From NCBI GenBank assembly GCA_902761645.1, contig CACWLF010000012.1:1-35815 (forward strand): a stretch of 35,815 bases of DNA, written 5' to 3'. The DNA is from an uncultured Aeromonadales bacterium (lineage in GTDB: Bacteria > Pseudomonadota > Gammaproteobacteria > Enterobacterales > Succinivibrionaceae). The notes beneath the pieces were generated by a model. That model had not been told where the DNA came from. It did no database searches and worked only from the letters and a program-made list of their open reading frames with translations. How positions within the stretch are numbered: position 1 is the stretch's first letter; each line of letters opens with the position of its first letter. Shown here piece by piece: positions 17,232 through 25,697 of the stretch. The translations under genes were made by a program, and so were the position numbers.

Positions 17232-18800
17232 TTATTTTAAATAATCGTCCTTCCACAGAGGAACATCAAGACGTTTCTGCTCCCTGTATTTAATATAATG
17301 TTTTCTGGTAAGATCCACCATCTGAGCCTGCTGTTCAAGATCTTTCACAATCTGCTCCCTGTTGGATTTGCTTCCGTTCTTCTCGGTCTGAATATCCTTG
17401 TCCAGCATTTCCTTGAATTTTTCAAAACCGCTGATAACCGCGTCGTCAGGAAGCTTGATCAGCTCCTTCATGATTTCGCCGTAATTTTCAAAACCGGATT
17501 CAAGATTGTATTCAAACTCCTCGGCTCTTTTTTTCAGTTTTTCGGTAGGTGCATCCTTTACAATTTCATATGCCTTCAGATTTCTGGAAAGATACATTCC
17601 TCTTTCACACGCAATCTTTACCCACACCCTGGCAGAATCCTCGTCGGCCTTTCTTCTTACCTTGACCATATCAAGAAGCGCGGATCTGGTTCCCTCAAGA
17701 TCCTTCCTTAAAGAATCCTTCAGACCGGCATCCTCAAGCGCCTTTCCGATACGTTCAAGACGGCTCAGTGCATCGTTGGCGGATACCTCCTCCTTTGTTG
17801 CGGTATCGGCAACCGACAAGGCCGCAGGTGTTTTGGATCCGACTCCCCGGCGGTAGCTTTCCCAGTTTTTTTCAAGTTCGGCAATCGCCTTGTTATCGGT
17901 CATCACAGGAGCGCTGATCACAAGTCTGAAGCCAAGAGTGGCCTTGACATTCGGTTTCATTCCCTTTTCTGAATTTCCAAGATAGAAAGGTTCCTCGGTT
18001 CTGCGGGAGGAAACAAGATCATCCTCCTCGGTGAGGTAATGTCCGCCCCTGGCGGCAAAACCTCCGGATCTGCCCTGAAAGTATTCAACGCGGTAAAGGC
18101 TCTGTGTCATTTCCTGAACATTGCCGAGCATGTCGTGCAGCCCCAGCGGATTAGGTTTCAGTTTTCCGACCTTCTGGATTTTGTTATGAGACGAGGAAGG
18201 ACCGGCAAACCATTCGTATGCGGTAAGTTCGTCATTTTCATCATAAGGTGTATCAGCATCAAAGGTGGTGGCCTTTACCATCGAACCTCCGCGGGCGGCA
18301 AACTCCCATTCCTCTTCGGTAGGAAGTCTCACAAATCCCGGATATGCTCCTGACTTCGGCATATTCTGCATCTCGTGTTCATAAAAATAGCGGTTGAGGG
18401 AATCAGTGAACTTCTGAGCATCAAACCAGGATATACCTGTTACCGGAAGCTGAGGATCCTTATCGGTCGGAGTACCGGTAACAGCGCTGTACTGCTTCTC
18501 GGTCACCTCGAATTTTCCCATGTAGAAGTAGCGGTTTTCATTATCTGCAAAACCGCCGCCCACCACTATCGCTGTCGGAGGTGTTCTGAATGTTCCCGTC
18601 GGATCGCCCATGGTAAAGGTCTGTCCGGCATACGGACCGTTGCCTCCGCTGACTTTGACTTTCACGAATTCAAATCTGGTGTTGTCAGGTCCGTTAAGAA
18701 CAAGAACATCGTCGTTCCCGGCTGCGCAGGCGCCAGCGGCAAGTACCAGTCCGGCAAGTCCGGCGCACAGTTTCTTAATCGGAAAAAAATTATTGTTCAT
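17232..18800 (-). CDS. Periplasmic SUMF1/FGE-fold protein without catalytic cysteines (TagR-like)
   Basis: A 522-residue secreted protein (signal peptide ending LAAGACA). Residues about 45-300 are a formylglycine-generating-enzyme (SUMF1) fold: FYMGKFEVTEKQYSAVTG, PVTGISWFDAQKFTDSLN, RLPTEEEWEFAARGG, NPLGLHDMLGNVQEMT and TLGFRLVIS. Active enzymes carry cysteines after the RGGS-type turn; here that stretch reads AARGGHYLTEEDDLVSSRR, so it should bind rather than oxidise. The last 200 residues are helical. This resembles TagR, the periplasmic activator of the type VI kinase PpkA, and the vWA partner is encoded in the same operon. I chose ATG 18800 (SD GAGGG about ten bases upstream, 13 bases after the permease stop) over the in-frame GTG at 18824, which overlaps the permease gene. 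Confidence 0.88.
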   Translation of the reverse strand: MNNNFFPIKKLCAGLAGLVLAAGACAAGNDDVLVLNGPDNTRFEFVKVKVSGGNGPYAGQTFTMGDPTGTFRTPPTAIVVGGGFADNENRYFYMGKFEVTEKQYSAVTGTPTDKDPQLPVTGISWFDAQKFTDSLNRYFYEHEMQNMPKSGAYPGFVRLPTEEEWEFAARGGSMVKATTFDADTPYDENDELTAYEWFAGPSSSHNKIQKVGKLKPNPLGLHDMLGNVQEMTQSLYRVEYFQGRSGGFAARGGHYLTEEDDLVSSRRTEEPFYLGNSEKGMKPNVKATLGFRLVISAPVMTDNKAIAELEKNWESYRRGVGSKTPAALSVADTATKEEVSANDALSRLERIGKALEDAGLKDSLRKDLEGTRSALLDMVKVRRKADEDSARVWVKIACERGMYLSRNLKAYEIVKDAPTEKLKKRAEEFEYNLESGFENYGEIMKELIKLPDDAVISGFEKFKEMLDKDIQTEKNGSKSNREQIVKDLEQQAQMVDLTRKHYIKYREQKRLDVPLWKDDYLK

Positions 18801-18813
18801 ATCAGTTAACCCT

Positions 18814-21800
18814 CTATTCATCACGCAAGGAATCCGAAGGATCGATTCTCATTACTCTTCTTGACGCAACAAGACCGGCAAATGAAGCAATCGACAGGGA
18901 AATTATGAATACATTTACAATGTGTTCAATCTGCAGTTCACAGAACTTCTCATTTCCGCTCAGCTGGTAAACAAAGCATGCATTAACCACATATGCCAGA
19001 ATGTAGAAAATTATCAGACTCAGTATCACACCGCCCAGTGTAAGCAGCAGGGAGGAGAAGTTCGGGAATATGCACAGCTGTGAACCGTGGACACCCAGCA
19101 GTCTCAGAATCGCAAGTTCCTTGCGTTTGCGTTCAACACCGGCATACACATTGGCAATCAGACAGCAAACCGCACCGGTCAGCGAAGCGGCCGCAATCAG
19201 CAGAAACAGAAGACTGAGATAATGATCAAGAGATAAAATTTCCGAAATGCGATCTGAACGGCTCATGGTCTTGATCCCTTCTGATGTCAGCTGATCCTGA
19301 AGCTGCACCACATTGTCCAGTGACGAGGCGTACATTCTGAATCCCGTATAGCCTCTCTTTTTCATCATAAAGGCGCTCTTTCCGTCGGAGGCGATACCGT
19401 CGGTTATTTCTCGATCCTGAAGCAGACCAAGCTGTCCGATAAGAGAAAGAGAAGTCAGAGCGCTGTCGCCTGCATCAAAAGGCAAAGGTCTGATCAAAGC
19501 CTTGAAATTCACGGTTCTTTCAATTATCTGGTTATCTTTTCTGCCGCTGTAGGTAACTGCAACCTCCTGAGGCAGATCTCCTGCCTCCCTGTAAATATCA
19601 GGAGCAACATAAAAAATTCTTTCGGCATAATCGCCGGTAAACAAACCCTTATCCGTGCCAAGAACATTCTTTAATTCCCTGACAGCCTGATCATCGGTGA
19701 CTACAGTCAGCTGCTGTTCTTCTGCTCCAGGCTGTTCATTCTGTCCCTGCTGTTTTGCAGTCTCCAGGCCGACAGCATATAAACCATGCTCATACAGAGA
19801 ATTTTCTCCGGCCAAAGTATCGTTTTTCCCGGATTTTACGACGCTTCTGATTTCCTGCAGCTGATTAGAGAGTTTTTCGGCCTCCTCCTTCTGATACCGC
19901 GCAATTCTTTCCATTGCGGTAAGTGCCGCAGGGAGCTGTTTATCCCTGCTGATCAGCAGATTCGCATCATCCGTAAGTTTTTCCGCATAGGCAAGAATAA
20001 TATCGGTACTGCAGTCATCCTCCCGGCTGCTGCATATTCTGCCGGCATTAAGTCTGGCAGTCTCGGCATAATGAAGCAGAGCCGAGGCCTCGCTTACGAC
20101 ATAGTCGGTGTAGCCCTGCAGATTCCTTCTGGTTCTGTATAGAGCATCCGCATTGGAAATCAGCTGGCTGATCCGATCGTCAAGCTCGACCGAAATTTTA
20201 TTAAGTTCACTGTCGGTCAGTTTCTGAATTCCTGCAAGCAGCAGATTTGCACCGGATTTTATTTCTCCAATCACATCACTGTTTTTCTGAACATTTACAT
20301 TGAGATTTTCAGCGATGTTTCTGATGGAGACCAGAGAATTTCTGATGTTGTTCTCACTGTTTATTACATTGTTAACCGCTGTTTCAAGTTCGTTCAGCAT
20401 CAGATTCATTCCGTCGCCGTCTTCGGACACTTCCGACAGCCCGATTTTGAGCGTTCCTGCACTCTCGGCAACGGTGCCGAGATTTTCCTCAATGCCGGAA
20501 ACTCCTGACAGATATACACCGCCGGCATATTCGTTTAATCTGTTCTGATAGATTTCTATACTCTGCAGGGTATGAGAGACCGCACCGGAGTCTTTTGCAA
20601 TTTTCTCGCTGAGATTTTCATGGATGTTCTCGTTTTCAAAGGCTTCATCAGTCTCAGAACCGGCATCGGCTGCTCCATCCATGAACTTCTTCTGAATAAA
20701 CTGATTGTACGACTGTCCGGACAGTCCTGAACCGGTATCCGTTTTTTCATCTGCAGAGGCTGCTTCGGCCGCCTTGCCGGCATCAGATTCCAGATCTGAA
20801 TTTTTTTCTTCCTGAGGGGCTGCTGAAACCTCGGCATCATGCACTGAGCCGCTGCTGTCGTCCGCAGGTGCTTGGATCACAGGTATATCAGACTCAGTGC
20901 TGATTACTGCAGAATCTCCGGAATTCACGGTGTCGCTCCGCTGCAATGGTTTATCTTCATTTACAGCAGAATTATTATTTACAGCAGGACTGTTCTCCAC
21001 TGCAGACTCTTTTACGGAAACTTTTTCCGAATTGTCTGCAGCAGTTGTTTCAGCTGCGGTTTTATCAGAATTGTCTGTTCCGTCAGCTTTGTCCACGGAA
21101 GGTTTATCATTTTTGATGTCCCCGGTTTCCTTAACCGCAGGAACCTCGGGTTCAGCATTTGCTGCAGGCTGATTTCCGGAATTATCCGCCTTTTCAGGAG
21201 TTTTCTTCGGCACGACTGTTACTTTAGGTCTGGTAAAGCTTTCGTCAAGAGGCAAATCGGCTCCGAATCCTCTGAGGGGACGGATATTGAGTTCATGTTC
21301 TCCTACAGTCAGGGTAAGATCAGGATTGTAAGGAATCACCAGAGTATTCTTCATTCCTCTGACACGGTCCTTAAGGGTCTTTAGATCGTTCTGCTGGGCC
21401 GGAGTATTAACGGTGGACAGTTCATAAATACTGATATTGTCCTTCAGCAGAGGGTGAATTTTCCTGATAAAGCCCGGATGTGATTCAGCATATTTACGAT
21501 CATAGAATTTGGCGGAGGAGAAACCGGTATTCTGGGTGAGCATGGCCTCTCTTACTGGATCGAGCTGCGCATCCGTAACAATTACCGCCTTCGGTGTCAC
21601 CGGATAAACCTTTGAATCGACACCTGCCCATCCAAGTTCCGGCACGGCAAAACCGTCCTTGAAGCTTTCAATCTGTTCAAGAGAATCCAGTGTTATATAG
21701 GCCACGGCAACATTTCCTGCGCTTTCAGGCAGAATTCCGGAAACTCTGATTTTTCTGGTCACCTTAACCTTGGCGCGATCTCGGGAAACAACCAGTTCCA

Positions 21801-22260
21801 TCTGATCGCCCGCTTTGGCATTAAGTCTTTTCGAAGCCTCGTTTGAAAGCACACACTCATCGTACCCTGGAACCGCCACACTGTAATGGGTAATCAGAGG
21901 ATCTCCGGCGGCGGTCGGGATCAGATCAAGAACAGCCTTTCCGCCCTGCTGTGTTCTGAATTCGGCAGATGCCGACAGTCTTCTTGTTCTTGGTATGACA
22001 AAGGATACCTTCGGATCTTTTCTGTGTTCATCGAACCATGCGCTGTCCAGTCTTCTTTCATTTACCGACATAAGCTCCATGGTGCTCGGATTGCCGAGCA
22101 TACGGTTGATCAGGGTGTTCATCACGCCCGATTTCAGTCCAAAGAACAGCAGCAGCGGAGTTGAAATCGCGGCAACTGCAAACATGACACAGAGACTCAT
22201 GCGCCATTCGTGCATTACATCTCTGAATGAAAGATAAAACAAGTGAGAAGACCTTGCCAT
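18814..22260 (-). CDS. Giant FtsX/MacB-type ABC permease (TagS-like) with long periplasmic insert
   Basis: A 1148-residue inner-membrane permease with the four-segment layout of FtsX/MacB/LolCE proteins: one membrane segment at about 22-42 (SLCVMFAVAAISTPLLLFFG), a periplasmic part, then three segments at about 1010-1135, including ANVYAGVERKRKELAILRLL, the coupling-helix region typical of this superfamily. It ends MRIDPSDSLRDE. The periplasmic part is unusually large: a conserved-looking domain to about 355, an acidic Asn/Ser/Glu/Asp-rich low-complexity stretch at about 360-540, and a coiled-coil block at about 545-850. Ordinary relatives are about 400 residues. It starts nine bases after the ATPase stop with SD AAGGA. 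With the ATPase it should form a mechanotransmitter-type complex moving force to periplasmic partners rather than a solute transporter (family knowledge). Confidence 0.9.
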   Translation of the reverse strand: MARSSHLFYLSFRDVMHEWRMSLCVMFAVAAISTPLLLFFGLKSGVMNTLINRMLGNPSTMELMSVNERRLDSAWFDEHRKDPKVSFVIPRTRRLSASAEFRTQQGGKAVLDLIPTAAGDPLITHYSVAVPGYDECVLSNEASKRLNAKAGDQMELVVSRDRAKVKVTRKIRVSGILPESAGNVAVAYITLDSLEQIESFKDGFAVPELGWAGVDSKVYPVTPKAVIVTDAQLDPVREAMLTQNTGFSSAKFYDRKYAESHPGFIRKIHPLLKDNISIYELSTVNTPAQQNDLKTLKDRVRGMKNTLVIPYNPDLTLTVGEHELNIRPLRGFGADLPLDESFTRPKVTVVPKKTPEKADNSGNQPAANAEPEVPAVKETGDIKNDKPSVDKADGTDNSDKTAAETTAADNSEKVSVKESAVENSPAVNNNSAVNEDKPLQRSDTVNSGDSAVISTESDIPVIQAPADDSSGSVHDAEVSAAPQEEKNSDLESDAGKAAEAASADEKTDTGSGLSGQSYNQFIQKKFMDGAADAGSETDEAFENENIHENLSEKIAKDSGAVSHTLQSIEIYQNRLNEYAGGVYLSGVSGIEENLGTVAESAGTLKIGLSEVSEDGDGMNLMLNELETAVNNVINSENNIRNSLVSIRNIAENLNVNVQKNSDVIGEIKSGANLLLAGIQKLTDSELNKISVELDDRISQLISNADALYRTRRNLQGYTDYVVSEASALLHYAETARLNAGRICSSREDDCSTDIILAYAEKLTDDANLLISRDKQLPAALTAMERIARYQKEEAEKLSNQLQEIRSVVKSGKNDTLAGENSLYEHGLYAVGLETAKQQGQNEQPGAEEQQLTVVTDDQAVRELKNVLGTDKGLFTGDYAERIFYVAPDIYREAGDLPQEVAVTYSGRKDNQIIERTVNFKALIRPLPFDAGDSALTSLSLIGQLGLLQDREITDGIASDGKSAFMMKKRGYTGFRMYASSLDNVVQLQDQLTSEGIKTMSRSDRISEILSLDHYLSLLFLLIAAASLTGAVCCLIANVYAGVERKRKELAILRLLGVHGSQLCIFPNFSSLLLTLGGVILSLIIFYILAYVVNACFVYQLSGNEKFCELQIEHIVNVFIISLSIASFAGLVASRRVMRIDPSDSLRDE

Positions 22261-22269
22261 TAAAAATCC

Positions 22270-23001
22270 TTAAGCACTGATGCGGGCAGGCTGCGGTGCC
22301 AGAAGAGTGGACACAATACCGTCGTTTCTTTCAATACGGAAAGTAACCTCGAAATCCGCATATCGTTTCATCAGTTCGCGATCATGACTTACAATCACCA
22401 GCGAAGCGTTGTTTTCCCTGACTATGCTGCTTAAAAGAACACAGATATCGTTCGCCGATACCTGATCTACAGCAGCCGTAGGCTCATCCGCCAGAACAAT
22501 CGGAGGATTATGAATCACCGCACGGGCTATGGCAACCCTCTGACGCTGGCCTCCGGACAGATGCTGAGGTTTCTTGTGAAGCTGATCTGCAATGCCGATG
22601 GAGGAAGCCAGTTCAACCGCTCTTTCCTTCAGATTCTTCTCATCAAGTCCGAGCAGACGCCCCGGAAGCATAATATTGTCCAGAACATCAAGAAACGGAA
22701 ACAGACCTCCCGACTGCAGCACATAGCCGATTTCGGTTCCCCTCAGCTGCGCCTTGACGGACGGGGATACCGACAGCAGATCCACCTGTCCGTTCTTGCC
22801 GTTCAACATAAAGGTTCCCGCCGACGTCGGTTCAAGGATCAGACCAAGAGTATCAGTCAGAGTGGACTTTCCGCATCCGCTCTGACCGACAATGGCCAGA
22901 ATCTCTCCCCGGTTTAAAGACAGTTCCGGAACATTGAGCGTAAACGAAGCTCCGTTCTTCTGTCTTGAAATGCAGAGATCCTTTATGTCAAGACAACTCA
23001 T
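22270..23001 (-). CDS. LolD/MacB-type ABC ATPase (TagT-like)
   Basis: A 243-residue cytosolic ABC ATPase that should drive the FtsX-type permease encoded next. Walker A GQSGCGKST at 39-47, Q-loop in YVLQSGGLFPF, signature LSGGQ at 148-152 followed by RQRVAIARA, Walker B IVLADEP at 168-174 with the catalytic Glu, and the H-loop in VIVSHD are all intact. The sequence is of the LolD/FtsE/MacB type. Its ATG overlaps the stop of the vWA gene (ATGA), so translation is coupled. In type VI loci the pair TagS-TagT acts with TagR and TagQ upstream of PpkA; the same set of neighbours here supports a TagT-like role. Confidence 0.92.
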   Translation of the reverse strand: MSCLDIKDLCISRQKNGASFTLNVPELSLNRGEILAIVGQSGCGKSTLTDTLGLILEPTSAGTFMLNGKNGQVDLLSVSPSVKAQLRGTEIGYVLQSGGLFPFLDVLDNIMLPGRLLGLDEKNLKERAVELASSIGIADQLHKKPQHLSGGQRQRVAIARAVIHNPPIVLADEPTAAVDQVSANDICVLLSSIVRENNASLVIVSHDRELMKRYADFEVTFRIERNDGIVSTLLAPQPARISA

Positions 23002-25073
23002 GGCATTAAATCCAGTAAAATTGGCGCTACATAATCATTGGCGTCATCACCCGGATTCAGAGGAATCCACATTGACGTATCATCATGGATTGCAGCATAT
23101 GCCTTGAGTTTGGCTTCAAGATTGTTCAGGAAATCATTCTGCTCGTCAGGTCCCCAGCTTTCCCAGATTTCGGTATTCATTTCCATCAGACGGCTCTTGT
23201 ATGGCAGATTTGACAGGAAATCAGGAACAAGTCCCAGCTGAGCCACATCCTTGGCATCATTAACCTTGTCAGGATCACGGGCAACCAGAGCTGTTGCAGC
23301 CTGCAGCGAGGTAAAGAAGTCCTCTCCGCTCACCACGCTGGTTTCACCTGCTTCGATTACACTCTTGAGCACACTTGAAATCGAATCCAGCTGTGCCTTG
23401 GTCAGAAGCAGTCTAACCTCGAGAGACTGACGTGTGCTTTCTGTCAGATCCTTGTCAATAACCCATGCTTCAATATCTCTAGGAGGTTCAACACTTACCT
23501 CGTTTCCGAGCCAGGTAACAGCGGCGGCATGAAGGCTCTTTGAAATAACATCAGCCGAAGGTCCGTTGGCAGGAGCATTGTTTTCCTCCGCTGCAGGAGT
23601 TTCCGCAACAGCTGCAACCTCTCCTCCTTCAGTCTTGAAGGTCTTAACCACATCGGAAAGGAAGGTTACAATTGCCTTGGATATCTGATCGGAGGTATTG
23701 GCAAATGCAGTCAGATCGTTTGATGAAATCGACCAGTATGCTGTGGTGTCAACACCTGGATTGGTTGATAACTCCTTGAACTGCTTTGCGGCAATCTTAT
23801 TGAATTTCTTGGTTTTCGCTGGATTCAGATGCAGCGAGAAAATTGTAATTTTAGCCTCGTCAGCCAGAGCTCTCAGAGTTTCCTCGGTCTGACCTGTCAC
23901 ATTCCATTCATGTCCGGCCTGATGCGCAGGAGCATCACCTACCATGATGATAATACGTGCAGCATCTTCACGCCATGCGGTGTTCTGAATGGCATCCTTC
24001 ACACCGGAGAACACGTCCTCATCAAAGGTAACGGAATCCACCTTGGTTTCCTTAACCGTTTCCATGGTCTTTACGAATTCATCGATGTTCTGAAGTTTCG
24101 GTGTAAAGTTCCTGGTTACATATTCCAGTCCTTCAATGGTTGCAGAATCGCGGTAACCCCATACGCCGAAGGCGATTCTCTCCTTCAGATCCTTGTGTTC
24201 CGCAATATTCTTGGAAACATTGATCATTGATTCACGGACCTTCTCAATGTAAGGTCCCATACTTCTTGTGGTATCAATCAGCCACACAACGTCGAACTTC
24301 ATGTTTTCCAGTTTAACGGCATGCTTTGCGGTGCTTTCCGCAGCCGAACTTACATAGGTCTTGTTGGTGCGAAGATCCGAGGAAACGCGATCCTTGGATG
24401 CGCTGCTTACGGCAACAATATCCAGCAGCCTTGCCTCTCTGCCTTCAAAGTCAATCACCTTGTAATCCAGAATCGGCATCAGAGTGAAATTGGAAACATT
24501 GTCCACCGCCAGTTTAGGTTCCATGGATAAAACAGGGAACGTCTGAGGAAGAAGTTTCTTTGATTTGGCCGCCTCGTCAATGGAGGAATAGAAGGAATTC
24601 ACAGCCGGATCTCTTTTCTCGGCCGGCATATTTACAAGAGTCTCCAGATAATCCTGATCGTCAAACATCAGAACCGGACTTCTTCCGTCAGGATGACTGA
24701 AGGTCAGACACATGGTCTGTTTCCATTCAAACAGATCATCGCCCTTAATCCATCCCTTGACAGAACCCTTGTCATCGGAGCCTACCTCATACCATCCGGT
24801 GCCGGCCGCCAGGATTTCTCCCTTCGGACGGGTATAAACAAAATATGATGAAAATACAGGAAGATTGTCCTTCAGAATTTTTGAACCTGCATCATCCGCA
24901 TAAAGAACCGCACCGGGACGGGTCAAAATGCGTAACGGAACATTTTTGGTGGCATCCACCGATACCGGTTTTCTAACCTCATCGGCAAAAGCCGCCGATG
25001 AAAAAAGACAAGTTGCCATTGCCATGGTCGATAATAATTTACTTAAAGTAAACAGATTTCGATCGGAATTCAT
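22998..25073 (-). CDS. Secreted SH3-like/vWA protein resembling the periplasmic part of PpkA
   Basis: A 691-residue protein. Signal peptide MNSDRNLFTLSK...SSAAFA (1-30). At about 43-120 is an SH3-like domain (VPLRILTRPGAVLYADD, GWIKGDDLFEWKQT). A von Willebrand A domain at about 258-475 has the metal-ion site D267-x-T269-x-S271 in WLIDTTRSMGPYIEKVRE, with further family phrases GVWGYRDS, GLEYVT, FDEDVFSGVKDAI and IIIMVGDAPAH. This combination and wording match the C-terminal periplasmic region of the type VI kinase PpkA, but the cytosolic kinase domain and transmembrane link are absent and replaced by a signal peptide. A helical region follows to the end. I chose ATG 25073 (SD GAGGGGG nine bases upstream) over TTG 25103. 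It is the first gene of the operon and the likely sensor partner of the TagR-like protein. Confidence 0.9.
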   Translation of the reverse strand: MNSDRNLFTLSKLLSTMAMATCLFSSAAFADEVRKPVSVDATKNVPLRILTRPGAVLYADDAGSKILKDNLPVFSSYFVYTRPKGEILAAGTGWYEVGSDDKGSVKGWIKGDDLFEWKQTMCLTFSHPDGRSPVLMFDDQDYLETLVNMPAEKRDPAVNSFYSSIDEAAKSKKLLPQTFPVLSMEPKLAVDNVSNFTLMPILDYKVIDFEGREARLLDIVAVSSASKDRVSSDLRTNKTYVSSAAESTAKHAVKLENMKFDVVWLIDTTRSMGPYIEKVRESMINVSKNIAEHKDLKERIAFGVWGYRDSATIEGLEYVTRNFTPKLQNIDEFVKTMETVKETKVDSVTFDEDVFSGVKDAIQNTAWREDAARIIIMVGDAPAHQAGHEWNVTGQTEETLRALADEAKITIFSLHLNPAKTKKFNKIAAKQFKELSTNPGVDTTAYWSISSNDLTAFANTSDQISKAIVTFLSDVVKTFKTEGGEVAAVAETPAAEENNAPANGPSADVISKSLHAAAVTWLGNEVSVEPPRDIEAWVIDKDLTESTRQSLEVRLLLTKAQLDSISSVLKSVIEAGETSVVSGEDFFTSLQAATALVARDPDKVNDAKDVAQLGLVPDFLSNLPYKSRLMEMNTEIWESWGPDEQNDFLNNLEAKLKAYAAIHDDTSMWIPLNPGDDANDYVAPILLDLMP

Positions 25074-25130
25074 AAATGCAATCCCCCTCAGGAAGAGTTT
25101 CAATTCAAAACTAAAAATCCAAAAACAATT

Positions 25131-25179
25131 AATTGATATCTATTCTTTATAAACAACCGTCCCGTTGTCAATATCAATT
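25131..25179. promoter_or_regulatory. Nested inverted repeats in the divergent region between the vWA operon and tusE
   Basis: Outer arms AATTGATAT (25131-25139) and ATATCAATT (25171-25179) are perfect inverted copies; inside them ACAAC (25153-25157) pairs with GTTGT (25164-25168). On the minus strand a TTGACA (25171-25166) and a TATAAA (25151-25146) face the vWA operon, but with only 14 bases between them, shorter than a normal sigma-70 spacer; a short spacer can mark an activator-dependent promoter. The region could hold the operon promoter and a regulator site. Confidence 0.35.
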
Positions 25180-25243
25180 GAATTTAAGGGAATCAAACTG
25201 TGTAACCCGTCAAGTTTTAACCGGCGCAGAACATTCTGATTTT

Positions 25244-25271
25244 TTGAAATTTTTTTTAAGAGTTGTAACAT
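25244..25271 (+). promoter_or_regulatory. Candidate promoter for tusE
   Basis: TTGAAA (25244-25249) and TAACAT (25266-25271) are separated by 16 bases and lie about 57 bases before the tusE ATG. The match to sigma-70 consensus is moderate. Confidence 0.4.
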
Positions 25272-25327
25272 CGGGAACACAAACATATAATCATGGAACA
25301 ACAGGGAAATTTTTTTGGAAAAAAAAC

Positions 25328-25645
25328 ATGCTGAAAGATTTGGAAAGAGATCGGGAAGGATACCTCAGGGATTATTCAAAATGGACCAGGGAGATAGCCC
25401 AGGAAATTGCAAAGGAGGAAAATATAGTTCTCACGGATGAACACTGGGAGCTTATCACCTTTGTGCAGAATTTTTATCAGGAATACAACACCACACCCGC
25501 AATCCGTCTGCTGGTAAAGGCTGTCAGGGAACAGTTCGGCGAGGAAAAGGGCAACAGCCGCTATCTGCAGAGGCTGTTTCCGGACGGTCCTGCAAAACAG
25601 ATTTCAAAGATCGGCGGGCTGCCGAAACCGGTCAAGTGCATTTGA
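25328..25645 (+). CDS. tusE: TusE/DsrC-family sulfur-relay protein
   Basis: TusE accepts persulfide sulfur from TusBCD and passes it to MnmA for 2-thiolation of the wobble uridine in tRNA. From ATG 25328 the product is 105 residues, close to the usual 109. The C-terminal motif GLPKPVKCI holds the conserved penultimate cysteine (C104) that carries the sulfur; there is no second cysteine ten or so residues earlier, so it is TusE-like rather than a dissimilatory DsrC. The phrases [32 protein letters not shown] and [11 protein letters not shown] are typical. The open frame extends upstream to 25133, but that part is not family-like and lacks a ribosome-binding site. The tusBCD and mnmA genes are not in the window. 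Confidence 0.93.
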   Translation: MLKDLERDREGYLRDYSKWTREIAQEIAKEENIVLTDEHWELITFVQNFYQEYNTTPAIRLLVKAVREQFGEEKGNSRYLQRLFPDGPAKQISKIGGLPKPVKCI

Positions 25646-25697
25646 CCGGTGCGAAGCGTGCGCCTGTTTCGGAAAATCCATACCGGTGTTCGTGGCA

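Larger units (their letters stand above)
5790..25073 (-). other. Eleven-gene envelope operon: vWA / TagTSR-like / lipoproteins / protease / ankyrin proteins
   Basis: Eleven consecutive genes on one strand with gaps of 0 to about 85 bases, several of them coupled: the vWA gene and ABC ATPase overlap by ATGA, ATPase to permease is 9 bases, and the last ankyrin gene to the 1320-codon gene is 2 bases. Every product except the ATPase carries a signal peptide, lipobox or membrane segment. The first five parallel the known TagQRST/PpkA sensor set of type VI secretion loci, but no kinase domain, phosphatase or type VI core gene is present. No internal terminator with a T run was seen. Treating it as one operon is inference from spacing and strand. 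Confidence 0.7.

Noticed and set aside
17232-18824. Active formylglycine-generating enzyme
   Set aside because: The catalytic cysteine region is replaced by RGGHYLTEEDD and no sulfatase gene is nearby.
20872-21384. Rightward open frame of 170 codons inside the permease gene
   Set aside because: It lies opposite the low-complexity part of the permease gene, has no ribosome-binding site and an unnatural composition; an antisense shadow.
5790-25103. Whole region as part of a type VI secretion cluster
   Set aside because: TagR/S/T-like and vWA genes are present, but no tssB, tssC, tssM, hcp, vgrG, kinase or phosphatase gene appears anywhere in the window.
25133-25327. Upstream extension of the tusE reading frame
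   Set aside because: The extra 65 residues have no family similarity and no ribosome-binding site; ATG 25328 gives a normal-length TusE.
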